The notes: a model not told the origin generated them from the sequence alone. DNA of 64,000 bases from Gordoniibacillus kamchatkensis (GCF_000829455.1 NZ_JXAK01000003.1:124001-188000), one strand, 5' to 3'. Positions 8,140 to 17,125 are shown, counted from the first letter of the stretch. A program made the numbers and translations.

Positions 8140-8966
8140 TGGTGCCGGACCGCGTCGGCAGGACGATGAACCGCTTGGCCGAGTCGCTTGCGGCCCGCTT
8201 GCCGGGCGCCTTGGAGGCGATTTATTTGTACGGCTCCACGGCGCTCGGCGCCTATGTGGAGGGCTCGAGCGACATCGATTTTATCGCCGTCGTCCGGCGG
8301 GCGCCGGCTCGTTCCGACATGCAAGCCATAGCCGAAGCGCATGGCGAAATCGAGCGCGAGCTGGCAGGCACCGACTTGATGGGGGCCTATATAACCCGTA
8401 ACGACCTCGGCAAACAACCTCCGGAGCTAAGCGGGTTCCTGACTTATTTCAATAAACAACTCCACGACGACGGAACCGGAGCCGACTTGAATCCGGTCAC
8501 CTGGTGGGTGCTGCAAAAGCACGGTATCCGGGTATATGGCGACGATGTGCCTTTTGCGTACGAGGTACCGGAAGATAAGCTAGCCGACTATGTTATCGAC
8601 AACATGAACACGTATTGGGCCGGTTGGATCGATCGGCTGGCGCAGCATGAATCCAAGCAGCCGGCGGAGCTTGACACACAAGCTCAGCGCTTGGATCAAG
8701 CGGTCGAATGGTGCGTGCTCGGCATGCTGCGGCAACTGTATACGGTCAGCGAATGCGGCGTGACCGGCAAAATCGGCGCCGGCACCTACGGGCTCACCGT
8801 TTTGCCGGAACGCTGGCATCCGCTGATCCGCGAGGCGATGGCGATCAAACGCCGCCGCGCGGAGCGGGAATACGGCTCGCAGCAGGCGCGGCTTCGCGAC
8901 CTGGTGGAGCTGCTTAGGGCGATTCGTACCGAAGGCAATCGCATTTACCATACAAGGAGAAGGTAA
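8139..8966 (+). CDS. Nucleotidyltransferase, aminoglycoside adenylyltransferase-like (AadA/DUF4111 architecture)
   Basis: A 275-residue protein with a pol-beta-type nucleotidyltransferase domain at residues 1-110: Gly32-Ser33, then Ser44-Asp45-Ile-Asp47, the metal-binding motif. Residues 120-270 are helical and resemble the DUF4111 domain of AadA/ANT enzymes (WWVLQKHGIRVYGDD, later CVLGMLRQLYTV). By family it may adenylate aminoglycosides such as streptomycin or spectinomycin, but many chromosomal homologues have no shown resistance role. The ATG overlaps the stop of the Rieske gene, and the nucleoside hydrolase starts 1 bp after its stop, so the three are a tight operon. Confidence 0.85.
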   Translation: MVPDRVGRTMNRLAESLAARLPGALEAIYLYGSTALGAYVEGSSDIDFIAVVRRAPARSDMQAIAEAHGEIERELAGTDLMGAYITRNDLGKQPPELSGFLTYFNKQLHDDGTGADLNPVTWWVLQKHGIRVYGDDVPFAYEVPEDKLADYVIDNMNTYWAGWIDRLAQHESKQPAELDTQAQRLDQAVEWCVLGMLRQLYTVSECGVTGKIGAGTYGLTVLPERWHPLIREAMAIKRRRAEREYGSQQARLRDLVELLRAIRTEGNRIYHTRRR

Positions 8967-8967
8967 C

Positions 8968-9881
8968 ATGTCTGCATTCCCGGTTATTTCGCAGCACCGC
9001 ATGCTCGAACGTTTGTCCCATCCGCAGCGCAAAGTGCGCATCGTGCTCGACACGGACACGTTCAACGAAATCGACGACCAATTCGCCGTCGTGTACGCGT
9101 TGAAATCGCCGGAGCGGATACAGGTCGAAGCGTTTTATGCGGCCCCTTTTACAACGACTTGTCGACAAGCCCGCAGGACGGCATGGAAAAAAGCTTCCGC
9201 GAATTGCATCGCATCGCCGCGCTCGTCCCGGAAATGACGGGCATTCCGATATGCCGCGGCGCGGAAACGTATTTGCCGGGGCCGCACGCGCCGGTTGCGA
9301 GCGATGCCGCGCGCGACTTGGTCGCAAGGGCGATGGCCGCTCCCGAGGATGATCCGCTGTACGTCGTCGCCATCGGGGCTATCACGAATATTGCCTCAGC
9401 CATTTTGCTTGAGCCGCGCATTATCGCCAAAATCGTCGTCGTCTGGCTGGGAGGGCACGCTTTGCATTGGCCGGATACGAGGGAGTTCAACCTGGCCCAG
9501 GACTTGCACGCGTCCCGCATCGTCTTGAACAGCGGCGTGCCGCTCGTGCTCATTCCGTGCATGGGTGCCGCTTCCCATCTGCAGACGACGCTTTCCGAAA
9601 TCAAGGATTACGTGCAGCCTAAAGGGCCGATCGGGCAATATTTGTACGATACGTACGAGCGCTGCAGCAGCGACCATTTTGCCAAATCGAGGGTCATCTG
9701 GGACGTCGCCGCGATCGCCTATCTGGTCAACGAAGCTTGGCTTCCCAGCGTCGTAACGCACAGCCCGCTGCTGTCGGACGATTGCCGCTGGAGCGTCGAC
9801 GCTTCCCGGCATTTCATCCGCTATGTGCGGCACGTGCACCGCGATCTGGTGTTCCGCGATCTGTTCGGCAAGCTGGGCTAG
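8968..9881 (+). pseudogene. Nucleoside hydrolase, interrupted by one single-base frameshift
   Basis: Inosine/uridine-preferring nucleoside hydrolase family, which cleaves the N-glycosidic bond of ribonucleosides. The first frame (8968 onward) has the calcium-binding signature DTDTFNEIDDQFAVVYAL; the second frame (ending 9881) carries the rest, including VAIGAITNIASAILLEPRII and the C-terminal DVAAIAYL. The two join if one T is added to the run TTTT at 9147-9150 (reading AAPFYNDLSTSP). Nothing else is missing, so the protein of about 304 residues would be complete. Translation start ATG 8968 has AAGGAG upstream within the previous gene's end. Either a recent one-base deletion or a homopolymer sequencing error; I favour the latter given similar cases in the window. 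Confidence 0.85.
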
Positions 9882-9980
9882 CCGCGAGCGGTGCCGGCGA
9901 AACGGACTGCCGGCCGCGGTGTGCGCCAATCCCGGGTGAACGGGCAGGTCCCGCCGTGGTACAATGATACGGATGTGTTC

Positions 9981-10048
9981 AGGCTGCGCAAGAAATCATG
10001 GCTGCGCTGCGGATTGGAAATGTGCGTCTACGCCTTTCTCGGGCAGCC
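9981..10048 (+). repeat. Dispersed palindromic element, copy A
   Basis: A 68-bp unit with imperfect terminal inverted repeats: AGGCTGCGCAAGAAA at the left, TTTCTCGGGCAGCCT at the right. The core (ATGGCTGCGCTGCGGATTGG and AAATGTG) recurs at 20.6-20.8 kb and 23.2 kb. It lies in the 211-bp spacer before the molybdopterin oxidoreductase, 45 bp from its start codon. The rest of this spacer (9882-9980) shows only GC-rich dyad sequence without a T-run. Confidence 0.8.
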
Positions 10049-10092
10049 TGATTTGCCAGCACCTACAATCATTGTCGAGGAGAAGCTGCACG

Positions 10093-12179
10093 ATGAGTTG
10101 TTACAGCCACGCACGAAGCGGCGTTTTTCCTGCCGTATGCTCGCTGGATTGCCCGGACCAATGCGGGCTGCTCGTTCATAAGGAAGACGGCAAAATCGTG
10201 AAAATAGAAGGAGACCCGTCGCATCCGGTCACGCAAGGCGCGATTTGCAACAAAGTCCGCCATATGGCGGAGCGCATCTACGACCCGAACCGGCTTATCT
10301 ATCCGCTAAAGCGGATAGGGCGCAAGGGCGAGAGCCGCTTTGAGCGGATCACGTGGGACGAAGCCGTCCGGACGATTACGTCGCAGTGGAAACGGCTGAT
10401 CGCGGAGGAAGGAGCCGAATCCATCCTGCCCTACAGCTTTTACGGCAATATGGGCCGGATCGGCACGGAGGGGATGGACCGCCGGTTTTTTTACCGCCTG
10501 GGCGCGAGCCGGCTCCTGTATTCGATATGCGAAGCCGCGGGAACGGAAGGGTACGCTTATACGATGGGCGGCAGCTTCGGGACCGATCCGGAGGATACGG
10601 TGCACGCCAAGCTGTTCATCATGTGGGGCATCAATGCGGTGAGCACGAACATGCATCAGGTCATGCTCGCCGAGAAAGCCCGCAAGAACGGAGCGACGAT
10701 CGTCGCCATCGACGTGCACCGCAATCGGACCGGCCGCTGGGCGGATTGGTTCATCCCGATCAGACCCGGCACCGATGCGGCGCTCGCGCTCGGGATAATG
10801 CATATTTTGTTCGAAGAGGGAATGACGGACGAGGCGTTTTTGCGCGAGTATACCGTCGGGCACGAACAACTGCGCGAGCATGTCCGGCAGTATGAGCCTC
10901 ATACCGTTTCTGCTGTCACGGGAGTTCCTGTCGGCGACATTTACCGGCTAGCCCGCCTATACGGCCGTACGTCTCCGTCCTTCATCCGGATCGGCAACGG
11001 CCCGCAGCATCACGATAACGGCGGCATGTGCGTGCGGACGATTTCGTGCTTGCCGGCGCTGACCGGCCAGTGGCTCCATAAAGGCGGCGGAGCGATTAAG
11101 GGCAACGGGGCGTATTTGGAGCACAACGCGCCTGCCCTCCGGCGCCCGGATTTATTGCCGAAGGCGACGCGGTTCGTCAACATGAACTTGCTGGGCAGCG
11201 CCTTGCTCGAGCTGGATCCGCCGATCCGATCCCTGTACGTGTACAATTCCAACCCGGCGGTGGTGGCTCCGCACGCCAACAAAGTAAGGGAAGGGCTCGC
11301 GAGGGAAGATTTGTTCACGGTCGTGCACGACCTTTTCCTGACGGAGACGGCCGCCTATGCCGATATCGTCCTGCCGGCGACCTCATCGTTCGAAAATACG
11401 GACTTATACCGTTCCTACTGGCATCATTATTATCAAATCCAGCAGCCGGTCATTGAGCCGTATGCGGAAAGTAAGTCCAATGTCGATGTGTTCAAGCTGC
11501 TGCGCGCGGGATGGGATTCGAAGAGCAGGCGCTGCAAGATACGGAGGAGGACATGATCCGCCAGGCTTTGGATAATCCCGACAATCCTTGCCTGGACGGA
11601 ATTACGTACGAGGCGCTCGTGGAGAAGCAGTTCGTGAAAGCGCAGGTGAAACCGCTGTTCCCCGGCAAGCTGCGAACCCCTAGCGGCAAAATCGAGCTGT
11701 ATTCCAAGCTGATGGAGCGCAAAGGCTACCCGCCGCTGCCGACCTACGTGCCGCTGTGCGAAGACGAGAAGTTCCCGTTCCTGTTCGTTCCCGGGCCGAA
11801 CCACAATTTTCTCAATTCCACGTTTTCCCACAACGAGAAGCACGTTCAGATGGAGAAAGCGCCGAAACTCCACATGAACGCGGCGGACGCCTCCGCCCTC
11901 GGCATTGCTGACGGCGATGCGGTCCGGGTATGGAACGAACGCGGCGAGTGCGAGCTGCCGGTATCGGTTGGCGACGACGTTTTGCCCGGGGTTGTGGTCA
12001 GCCAGGGGCTTTGGGCGGGCGGCGCCGGCGGCAAACGGCTCGTCAACGCTTTGACTCCCGACCGCGTCGCCGATATGGGCGGAGGAGCGACGTTCTTCTC
12101 CGGTACGGTGCAAGTGGAGAAAATTCCGTCTGCAGACGGAGGAGAAGTTCATTCGGCGGATGGTTCTGACGAGGCGTAA
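10093..12179 (+). pseudogene. Molybdopterin oxidoreductase (DMSO reductase family), one frameshift
   Basis: About 695 residues when repaired. The N-terminus has the [4Fe-4S] motif Cys-x3-Cys-x3-Cys (CSLDCPDQC) with the fourth Cys in GAICNKV, then the MPT-binding domains (RLIYPLKRIG, RITWDEAV, PYSFYGNMGR, WGINAVSTNMHQ), and a C-terminal molydop-binding domain in the second frame (FLFVPGPNHNFLNSTFS, later VVVSQGLWAGG). ATG 10093 follows GAGGAG and gives the natural N-terminus, although the frame is open from 9964. The frames meet at 11500-11505: adding a G (CTG GCG CGC GGG) restores KLLARGMGFEEQ. It is probably a cytoplasmic formate dehydrogenase/nitrate reductase-like enzyme; substrate unknown. 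Likely intact if the deletion is a sequencing error. Confidence 0.85.
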
Positions 12180-12225
12180 CAACGCTTATACTGTAGTCAA
12201 AACCAGAGCAAAGGAGAGGTTCGGC

Positions 12226-12528
12226 TTGAACAACGGAACCCCTAACATCCCGACGAAGGAAATCGGAGAATTGCTCGAAGTCGTTTCGGCCAAAGTGCCC
12301 GGATTTTTAAACGATCTGCTCGGCATCTTGTATTCGGCGGAGGCGGGAGCTCGCGTCGGCAAAGCTGTCGGAGCGTTCTACTCGGAGCTGACCCGGTCCG
12401 GCATTCCCGCTAACGAGGCGCTGCAGATGTCGAAGGATTACATGAACTATGTAAAATCGGTCGCCTCCGAGCTTGTCCCCAAGTCGATCACGCAGGACAA
12501 TTCAGTCCGCGGCTTGCCGCGTCATTGA
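12226..12528 (+). CDS. Small hypothetical protein (first of a related pair)
   Basis: A 100-residue soluble protein of unknown function. The frame is open from 12160, but TTG 12226 is preceded by AAAGGAG at 9 bases. Visible features are an N-terminal EIGELLEVVSAKVPGFL helix, AGARVGKAVGAFYSELTRSG and IPANEALQMSKDYMNYVKSV. The segment VGKAVGAFYSELTRSGIPAN lines up with IGARTFRQELLKAGIAPGK of the following short gene, suggesting the two are diverged duplicates or partners. It follows the molybdopterin oxidoreductase by 46 bp. Confidence 0.7.
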   Translation: MNNGTPNIPTKEIGELLEVVSAKVPGFLNDLLGILYSAEAGARVGKAVGAFYSELTRSGIPANEALQMSKDYMNYVKSVASELVPKSITQDNSVRGLPRH

Positions 12529-12536
12529 CGGCCATC

Positions 12537-12743
12537 ATGCCGATGCTGAAGATCTTCGCCCATCTCGCGGCTATCGTCTGCAAGACGCCAGGATTGCTTA
12601 TCCGTTATTATTACCATCGCCGGATCGGCGCCCGCACATTTCGGCAGGAGCTGCTGAAAGCGGGAATCGCGCCCGGAAAAGCCGACGAATTGACGGCAAG
12701 CTACAAATCGATGTTCGTTCCGCAATGGAATCGCCTGTTCTAA
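12537..12743 (+). CDS. Small hypothetical protein (second of the pair)
   Basis: A 68-residue protein from ATG 12537 (another ATG at 12543 and a TTG at 12525 overlapping the previous stop are alternatives). It is basic, with a hydrophobic start (MLKIFAHLAAIVCKTPGLLI), an aromatic-basic patch RYYYHRR and FRQELLKAGIAPGKADELTA. No ribosome site is obvious, so translation may be coupled to the upstream gene. I do not recognise its function. A bidirectional terminator follows directly. Confidence 0.6.
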   Translation: MPMLKIFAHLAAIVCKTPGLLIRYYYHRRIGARTFRQELLKAGIAPGKADELTASYKSMFVPQWNRLF

Positions 12744-12746
12744 ACT

Positions 12747-12788
12747 AAAAAAACCGGCCGGCTCTTTACGAAGAGCGGCCGGTTTTTT
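12747..12788. terminator. Bidirectional terminator between convergent genes
   Basis: AAAAAAACCGGCCG ... CGGCCGGTTTTTT with an inner GCTCTT/AAGAGC stem: a strong GC hairpin flanked by A- and T-runs. It serves both the small-protein operon (+) and the HxlR gene (-), overlapping the last codons of the latter. Confidence 0.9.
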
Positions 12789-13119
12789 CCGTCTGCTGCG
12801 GTTGCCCCCATTTCAACGCCCACTTCTCCATCTCCCTCAGCGCCGCTTGAAAATCGCTCCCTTTGTCCGTTAGCGAATATTCCACGGTTACCGGCACGGT
12901 TGGATAAACTTCGCGCCGCACGATGCCGTTTTGCTCCAGATGGCGCAGCGTATCCGTTAAAGACTGGGTTCGGATGACAGCCGTATCCCGCAGCAGCCGG
13001 TTGAACCGCTTCGGGCCTTTGGCCAGCTCGGCGATGACGAGGAACGCCCATTTGGCGCCGAGGATGCGGAGCACGTCACAAATGCTGGAGCTGTCGGTAA
13101 CTTCACTCGATGGTTCCAC
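12766..13119 (-). CDS. HxlR family transcriptional regulator
   Basis: A 117-residue winged-helix regulator of the HxlR family. It has the conserved ICDVLRILGAKWAFLVIAEL start, RFNRLLRDTAVIRTQSLTDT for the recognition region, LEQNGIVRREVYPTVPVTVE and YSLTDKG in the wing. The DVLRILGxKW motif normally follows a Cys; here Cys14 is present (SSSICDVL). It is divergent from an MFS exporter with a 156-bp AT-rich spacer, a common arrangement in which HxlR represses the efflux gene until a reactive electrophile or drug is sensed. Confidence 0.92.
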   Translation of the reverse strand: MEPSSEVTDSSSICDVLRILGAKWAFLVIAELAKGPKRFNRLLRDTAVIRTQSLTDTLRHLEQNGIVRREVYPTVPVTVEYSLTDKGSDFQAALREMEKWALKWGQPQQTEKTGRSS

Positions 13120-13275
13120 ACAATCACCAGCTTACTAAAAATTAGTTAATCAAAATGTCAGGATAATATCCAAATACTTTGCGTTCTTACATTATTATAG
13201 TCGACTCTTTATAATGTCAACAAGTGAGTCATGCTCACCATCGGAATGAACCGCAGAGAAAGGGATGAGAGAACC

Positions 13276-14466
13276 ATGAACCGTCTGCTTGTTTACATGA
13301 TCGCCTTAGGCTGTTTTGTCGTTGGCACTGTCGAACTGGTCGTGGCGGGAATTTTGAATTCCATCGCCAACGATTTGCACATTTCCATCGCCCTTGCCGG
13401 ACAATTGATCACCGCATATTCCCTCGCTTTTGCAATCGGCACTCCGTTGCTGGTCGCTGTTACCGCCCGCATGGGACGCAAGAGCGTACTGGCCGGCTCG
13501 CTCGCCGTTTTTGTGGCCGGCTGCCTCGTTTCGTTCGGGAGCCCGCAGTATGCCGTCCTGCTCGGTTCCCGGGTCATTCTCGGCCTGAGCGCCGGCGTAT
13601 TCAGCGTCGTGGCGATCGGCTCGGTTGCCAAGCTGGTTCCCGCGGACAAAATGGGCGGCGCCATCAGCACGATAGCTTTGGCGTTCGGCAGCGCTTTGAC
13701 GTTTGGGGTGCCGCTTGGCATCGCGATCGCCGGCTGGTGGGGCTGGCGGGGGATATTTGCCGTATTGGCGGCTGTCGGCCTGCTGATTATGCTCGGGATG
13801 ATTCGCCTGCTGCCGCATATAGAAGGGGACGCGCCCGCATCGCTCAGGCAGCGTTTTGCCGTGGTCGGCAATCCCGTCATTGTCAGCGGATTGTTTTTGT
13901 CCTTCTTCATGAACATGAGCAATTCGGTCATGTTAACGTATTTAACGCCTTTCCTGCAAACGATTTTTCATTTGAACGTTTCCGACGTCGGACTGATGAT
14001 GCTGGTGCTGGGCGTTTCCGGCATGATCGGCTCGCGCTTCGGCGGCTTTGGCACCGACAGGTGGGGGGCGGCGCGCATGATTTCGCTCGGTTTAACGATC
14101 TCTGCGGCGACCGTTGCGATTGTGCCTGCATTTGCCGCAGTCCCGTTCGCGGGACTGGCGATCATCGCGTTGTGGATGTTTTCGCTGTTTATGACGGCGC
14201 CCGCTTTGCAAACGTATTTCATTCAGCAAGCTCCGCAGTCTTCCAACTTCGTGCTCGGGGTGAACACGTCCATCATTCATTTGGGAATTGCGGCCGGAGC
14301 CGGAGCGGGGGGACTCGTTGCGGATGCCACCTCGACCGTGCTGCACAACTCATGGATCGCCGGCTGCACGTATGTGCTCGGGCTAGGGCTTGCAGGCGTT
14401 TCGTTCTCTTTGCGCAAAAAAATCAGGTTCGATGCCAAACGGGAAGTGAAATTTGGGAATGGATAA
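13276..14466 (+). CDS. MFS transporter, drug or arabinose-efflux type
   Basis: A 396-residue integral membrane protein with about 12 hydrophobic segments. It has the A-like motif between helices 2 and 3 (VTARMGRKSVLAGSL) and motif C-like GFGSALTFGVPLGIAI in helix 5, pointing to a DHA1-type proton-coupled exporter (AraJ/YdhP-like). The frame opens at 13231; ATG 13276 gives the normal short cytoplasmic start (MNRLLVYMIALGCFVVGTVE) with AAAGGGA upstream. Control by the divergent HxlR regulator is inferred from position. Substrate unknown. Confidence 0.88.
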   Translation: MNRLLVYMIALGCFVVGTVELVVAGILNSIANDLHISIALAGQLITAYSLAFAIGTPLLVAVTARMGRKSVLAGSLAVFVAGCLVSFGSPQYAVLLGSRVILGLSAGVFSVVAIGSVAKLVPADKMGGAISTIALAFGSALTFGVPLGIAIAGWWGWRGIFAVLAAVGLLIMLGMIRLLPHIEGDAPASLRQRFAVVGNPVIVSGLFLSFFMNMSNSVMLTYLTPFLQTIFHLNVSDVGLMMLVLGVSGMIGSRFGGFGTDRWGAARMISLGLTISAATVAIVPAFAAVPFAGLAIIALWMFSLFMTAPALQTYFIQQAPQSSNFVLGVNTSIIHLGIAAGAGAGGLVADATSTVLHNSWIAGCTYVLGLGLAGVSFSLRKKIRFDAKREVKFGNG

Positions 14467-14540
14467 TAAAGCAAGTTTCTGTAAATCATAACAAGGTGCA
14501 TATCCGAGCACAAACACGGATTAAAGGAGGGAAGAACGAT

Positions 14541-14813
14541 ATGCCGAACGAACAACAAAACAACCGCTATACGAACGCTGCGGGGCAAGCGCAGCAAACA
14601 GCGAATCAGGCCGGCAGCGCGGCGGCGCAAAGCGCGGTTACGCAACAGGCGGCAACCAACCAAGCGGCGCAAAATGCCGCAGCACAGGCTGTGGCCGGCG
14701 AAAACGAGCAAGGCATTCAATCCGCCCAAGCCGGGATGAATCAAACGCGGGCGCAAGCGGGACAACCGCAAACTACCGCAGCTTCCGACACTTCCGAGCA
14801 AACGCAAGGATAA
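14541..14813 (+). CDS. Probable gamma-type small acid-soluble spore protein
   Basis: A 90-residue protein made almost only of Gln, Ala, Asn, Thr and Gly, without hydrophobic or aromatic core residues (one Tyr at position 10). It begins at ATG 14541 after AAAGGAGG. Composition and repeats of the AxQAxxQAAxN kind fit the unfolded gamma-type SASP (SspE-like) that serve as amino-acid stores in spores and are degraded by the Gpr protease. The characteristic FxTEF-type protease sites of Bacillus subtilis SspE are not visible, so the assignment rests on composition and genome type. A strong terminator follows, so it is a single-gene unit. Confidence 0.5.
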   Translation: MPNEQQNNRYTNAAGQAQQTANQAGSAAAQSAVTQQAATNQAAQNAAAQAVAGENEQGIQSAQAGMNQTRAQAGQPQTTAASDTSEQTQG

Positions 14814-14831
14814 ATAGCCGCAGTAGCCACG

Positions 14832-14882
14832 AAAAAGGGACTATTCCAAAATCTGCAGACGGCAGAGGAATAGTCCCTTTTT
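14832..14882 (+). terminator. Strong Rho-independent terminator
   Basis: AAAAAGGGACTATTCC (14832-14847) pairs with GGAATAGTCCCTTTTT (14867-14882), a perfect 16-bp stem ending in T5. It lies 18 bp after the Gln/Ala-rich gene. Confidence 0.92.
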
Positions 14883-15007
14883 CATGTTCCTCACCGGCCA
14901 TTTTTCCCATCGCGGTATGCCGCATTCGCAAGAATTTGTTGGCGTTATATGGATTTATGGTTTATTATTGGGGTGAGTTTCGATTCTGATTGGGGTGGTC
15001 GCCATCT

Positions 15008-15547
15008 ATGATGTATCTGATTTCAATTGCCATACTGATGATATTTTTTATCGTCATCCTTGTTCTGCTGGTGAATGTTTTGAAATACAACAAGCATATG
15101 ATGCAACAAGAGACCAAAATGAAAACCATGGACAAAACGATAGAGAGCCTTCAACAAAAATTGCAAGAAACGAATAAAAGGAAATATTACCGGGTCGCCA
15201 TACCGATTACGGAATGCGAATTCGAATTTATGGACATGGGTAACCAACCGGTTGAAGGCGAGCGTAAAAAAGGGGTCGTACGGGATATCAGTTTGACCGG
15301 TTTGCGGTTTGACAGCCACGAAGATTTCCCGGTACGACAAAAATCGATCATCCGAATGTTTTTCATGCTAAACGACGAGCCTTTGGAAATTATCGGCAGA
15401 GTGATACGGAAAGACGAAGCTTTCGGCAGGCCGCTCATATCTTACGGCCTGGAGTTTATGAAAACCCATTTTTCCAAGGAAGAAGATTTGTTCCGCCTCA
15501 TTCGAGAGGTTGAAGTGGAACTCCGCAAAAAAAAGCTGCAGGGGTAA
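15008..15547 (+). CDS. Membrane-anchored PilZ-domain protein (c-di-GMP receptor candidate)
   Basis: A 179-residue protein. Residues 1-30 form one hydrophobic anchor (YLISIAILMIFFIVILVLLV), residues 30-60 a coiled-coil-like linker, and residues 60-175 a PilZ domain. The c-di-GMP-binding elements are present: RKYYR at the start of the domain (RxxxR) and DISLTGLRF (D-x-S-x-x-G). A cytoplasmic receptor on a short membrane stalk is implied. ATG 15008 is chosen, with GGGGTGG upstream; TTG 14990 or ATG 15011 are alternatives. It sits alone in front of the alkyltransferase-like gene, 28 bp apart. Confidence 0.88.
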   Translation: MMYLISIAILMIFFIVILVLLVNVLKYNKHMMQQETKMKTMDKTIESLQQKLQETNKRKYYRVAIPITECEFEFMDMGNQPVEGERKKGVVRDISLTGLRFDSHEDFPVRQKSIIRMFFMLNDEPLEIIGRVIRKDEAFGRPLISYGLEFMKTHFSKEEDLFRLIREVEVELRKKKLQG

Positions 15548-15575
15548 ACGCGAGATCGATGGCAGGTGAGCGAAC

Positions 15576-15899
15576 ATGACCATTTTCACCGAGAAAGTGA
15601 TTGCCGTTATCCGCGCGATTCCCGAGGGTAAAGTAATGACTTACGGCCAAATCGCGAAATGTGCGGGAAGTACTAGAGGAGCGAGGCAGGTTGTCCGAAT
15701 ATTGCATTCGCTCAGCCAAAAGCATCGCCTCCCGTGGCATAGGGTGATCAACGCCAAGGGGGAGATCGCGATAGCCGATCCCGAATCGTACGAGCTGCAA
15801 TCGTTCCTGTTGCGGGCTGAAGGCGTAGAGATCGAGAAGGACAAGTATGTTTGTCTGGAGCGATACCAGTTTTTCCCGGACGGCGATCCGGGTTTTTGA
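15576..15899 (+). CDS. Alkyltransferase-like DNA-binding protein (MGMT family, ATL)
   Basis: A 107-residue protein of the O6-alkylguanine-DNA alkyltransferase-like family. It has the GKVMTYGQIAKCAGSTRGAR helix-turn-helix with the arginine finger, and LPWHRVINAKGEI, where Trp replaces the catalytic Cys of the PCHRV active site. It therefore cannot transfer the alkyl group and, as for other ATL proteins, should bind O6-alkylguanine lesions and hand them to nucleotide excision repair. Length is normal for the single-domain family. Starts at ATG 15576 with AGGTGAG upstream. Confidence 0.9.
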   Translation: MTIFTEKVIAVIRAIPEGKVMTYGQIAKCAGSTRGARQVVRILHSLSQKHRLPWHRVINAKGEIAIADPESYELQSFLLRAEGVEIEKDKYVCLERYQFFPDGDPGF

Positions 15900-15904
15900 C
15901 ATAG

Positions 15905-16795
15905 TTACGTCACTGCCGCGGCTCGCTTCGGCTTGCGGTTGACGCAGTAAATGCTGACCATGATCAGTACGAGCCCGGCCAGCAAATACGCGGTAAACCG
16001 CTCATGCAGGAAAATGACGCCGACCGCGATGGCCACGAGCGGGATGAGGAACGTATTGGCAGCCACCTTGCTGGCTTCGCCCGATCCGATCAATATAAAG
16101 AAGACGGACCAGCCGATTGCGATAACAAAGATCGAGATGAACAGCAGGCTGACGATGTAAGGCATGCTCCACACGATGGCGGACCAGCTCTCCGTTGCGG
16201 CGCCGATTCCGGTCATGAACAGCCCGCCGGCGATAAGCTGCAGCGTCACGAGCCAGATGGAATCCACATTTTCCCCCGCTTTTTTCACGTATACGGTGCC
16301 CAGAGCCCAGCTTAACGCGCTCCCAAGGCCGAGCAGAATCCCCACTGCGGAAATATGCCCCGACAGTCCGCCAAGGCCGATCGTGGCGACGCCGGCAAAT
16401 CCGAGCGCGAGCCCGAAAATTTTGACCCTATACATCGGCTCTCCCAGCCACAGCCACGAAAAAATGCCGACGAGAACAGGCTGCAGGAACACAAGCACGG
16501 AAAACAGCCCGGACGGCAAATGCTGGAGCCCCACCGTTTGCAGGCCATAGTACAAAATAATGTTCAGTAAGGCGGAAATGGCGTAAATATGCCAGTTTGT
16601 CCTGAACCGGACCGATTTATATTTGGGCAGCGCCGCAACTAGCAGGAATATGCCGCCAAGCAGCGTCCTCATTCCCGAGAACAGGATAGGCGGGGTGAAT
16701 TGAAGCGCAAATTTGGTGACGGGCCAGTTGACGCCCCACGTTATGACGAGAAACGCGATTAACAATACGGTTTGCATGCGTGACAGGCGATTCAT
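15905..16795 (-). CDS. EamA/DMT family transporter
   Basis: A 296-residue membrane protein with about ten hydrophobic segments in two EamA repeats (residues roughly 8-140 and 150-285). Visible family features are WGVNWPVTKFALQFTPPILF, FSVLVFLQPVLVGIFSWLWL and GSALSWALGTVYVKK. Members export metabolites or amino acids, and the substrate cannot be read here. Ribosome site GAGGAG precedes ATG. Convergent with the alkyltransferase-like gene, 5 bp apart, without a visible terminator between them. Confidence 0.88.
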   Translation of the reverse strand: MNRLSRMQTVLLIAFLVITWGVNWPVTKFALQFTPPILFSGMRTLLGGIFLLVAALPKYKSVRFRTNWHIYAISALLNIILYYGLQTVGLQHLPSGLFSVLVFLQPVLVGIFSWLWLGEPMYRVKIFGLALGFAGVATIGLGGLSGHISAVGILLGLGSALSWALGTVYVKKAGENVDSIWLVTLQLIAGGLFMTGIGAATESWSAIVWSMPYIVSLLFISIFVIAIGWSVFFILIGSGEASKVAANTFLIPLVAIAVGVIFLHERFTAYLLAGLVLIMVSIYCVNRKPKRAAAVT

Positions 16796-17125
16796 GTTGG
16801 TCCACTCCTCGGTTTTCTCTCTTTTATGCTGGATTTGGTCGGTTGTATTTATCCGGGTTTCCTTGCTCCGTCAACCCGAACTGCCAACCGCATAATGTGA
16901 TTTCATTGGAGTAAATCCAATGAGGAACAAAACCACCTTGATTCAGGGATTGAAACACTGCATAAAATCCAATGACGAAGCAGCTGACGGGTTCGGTAAG
17001 TTTCATCAGCACTCTACTAGAATAAAACGAAACCTGACCTAAGTACAGGTTCAGCTTCGTTTTCCCCGGCCACAGCGGAACGTGATACAATACTTACAGA
17101 TTTTTAAATAGAGGAGCCTGATCCT
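16796..17125. other. Divergent spacer with a hairpin (17024-17063)
   Basis: 330 bp between the divergent EamA and dehydrogenase genes. AAAACGAAACCTG at 17024-17036 pairs with CAGGTTCAGCTTCGTTTT at 17046-17063 (one bulge), and CATTGGA/TCCAATG forms a small stem at 16904-16922. A minus-strand open frame of 88 codons spans the hairpin but lacks a ribosome site and family features. No gene is supported. The hairpin is not downstream of any gene end, so a regulatory or repeat origin is more likely than a terminator. Confidence 0.5.

Noticed and set aside
15576-15899. Alkyltransferase-like gene considered as an active MGMT (Ogt)
   Set aside because: The catalytic Cys of PCHRV is Trp (PWHRV) and the N-terminal MGMT domain is absent.
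17024-17063. Hairpin considered as a riboswitch or T-box
   Set aside because: Only a simple stem is visible; no T-box sequence, anti-terminator pair or known aptamer pattern.
16824-17090. 88-codon minus-strand frame between eamA and the dehydrogenase
   Set aside because: It runs through a hairpin, has no ribosome site and no recognisable family feature.
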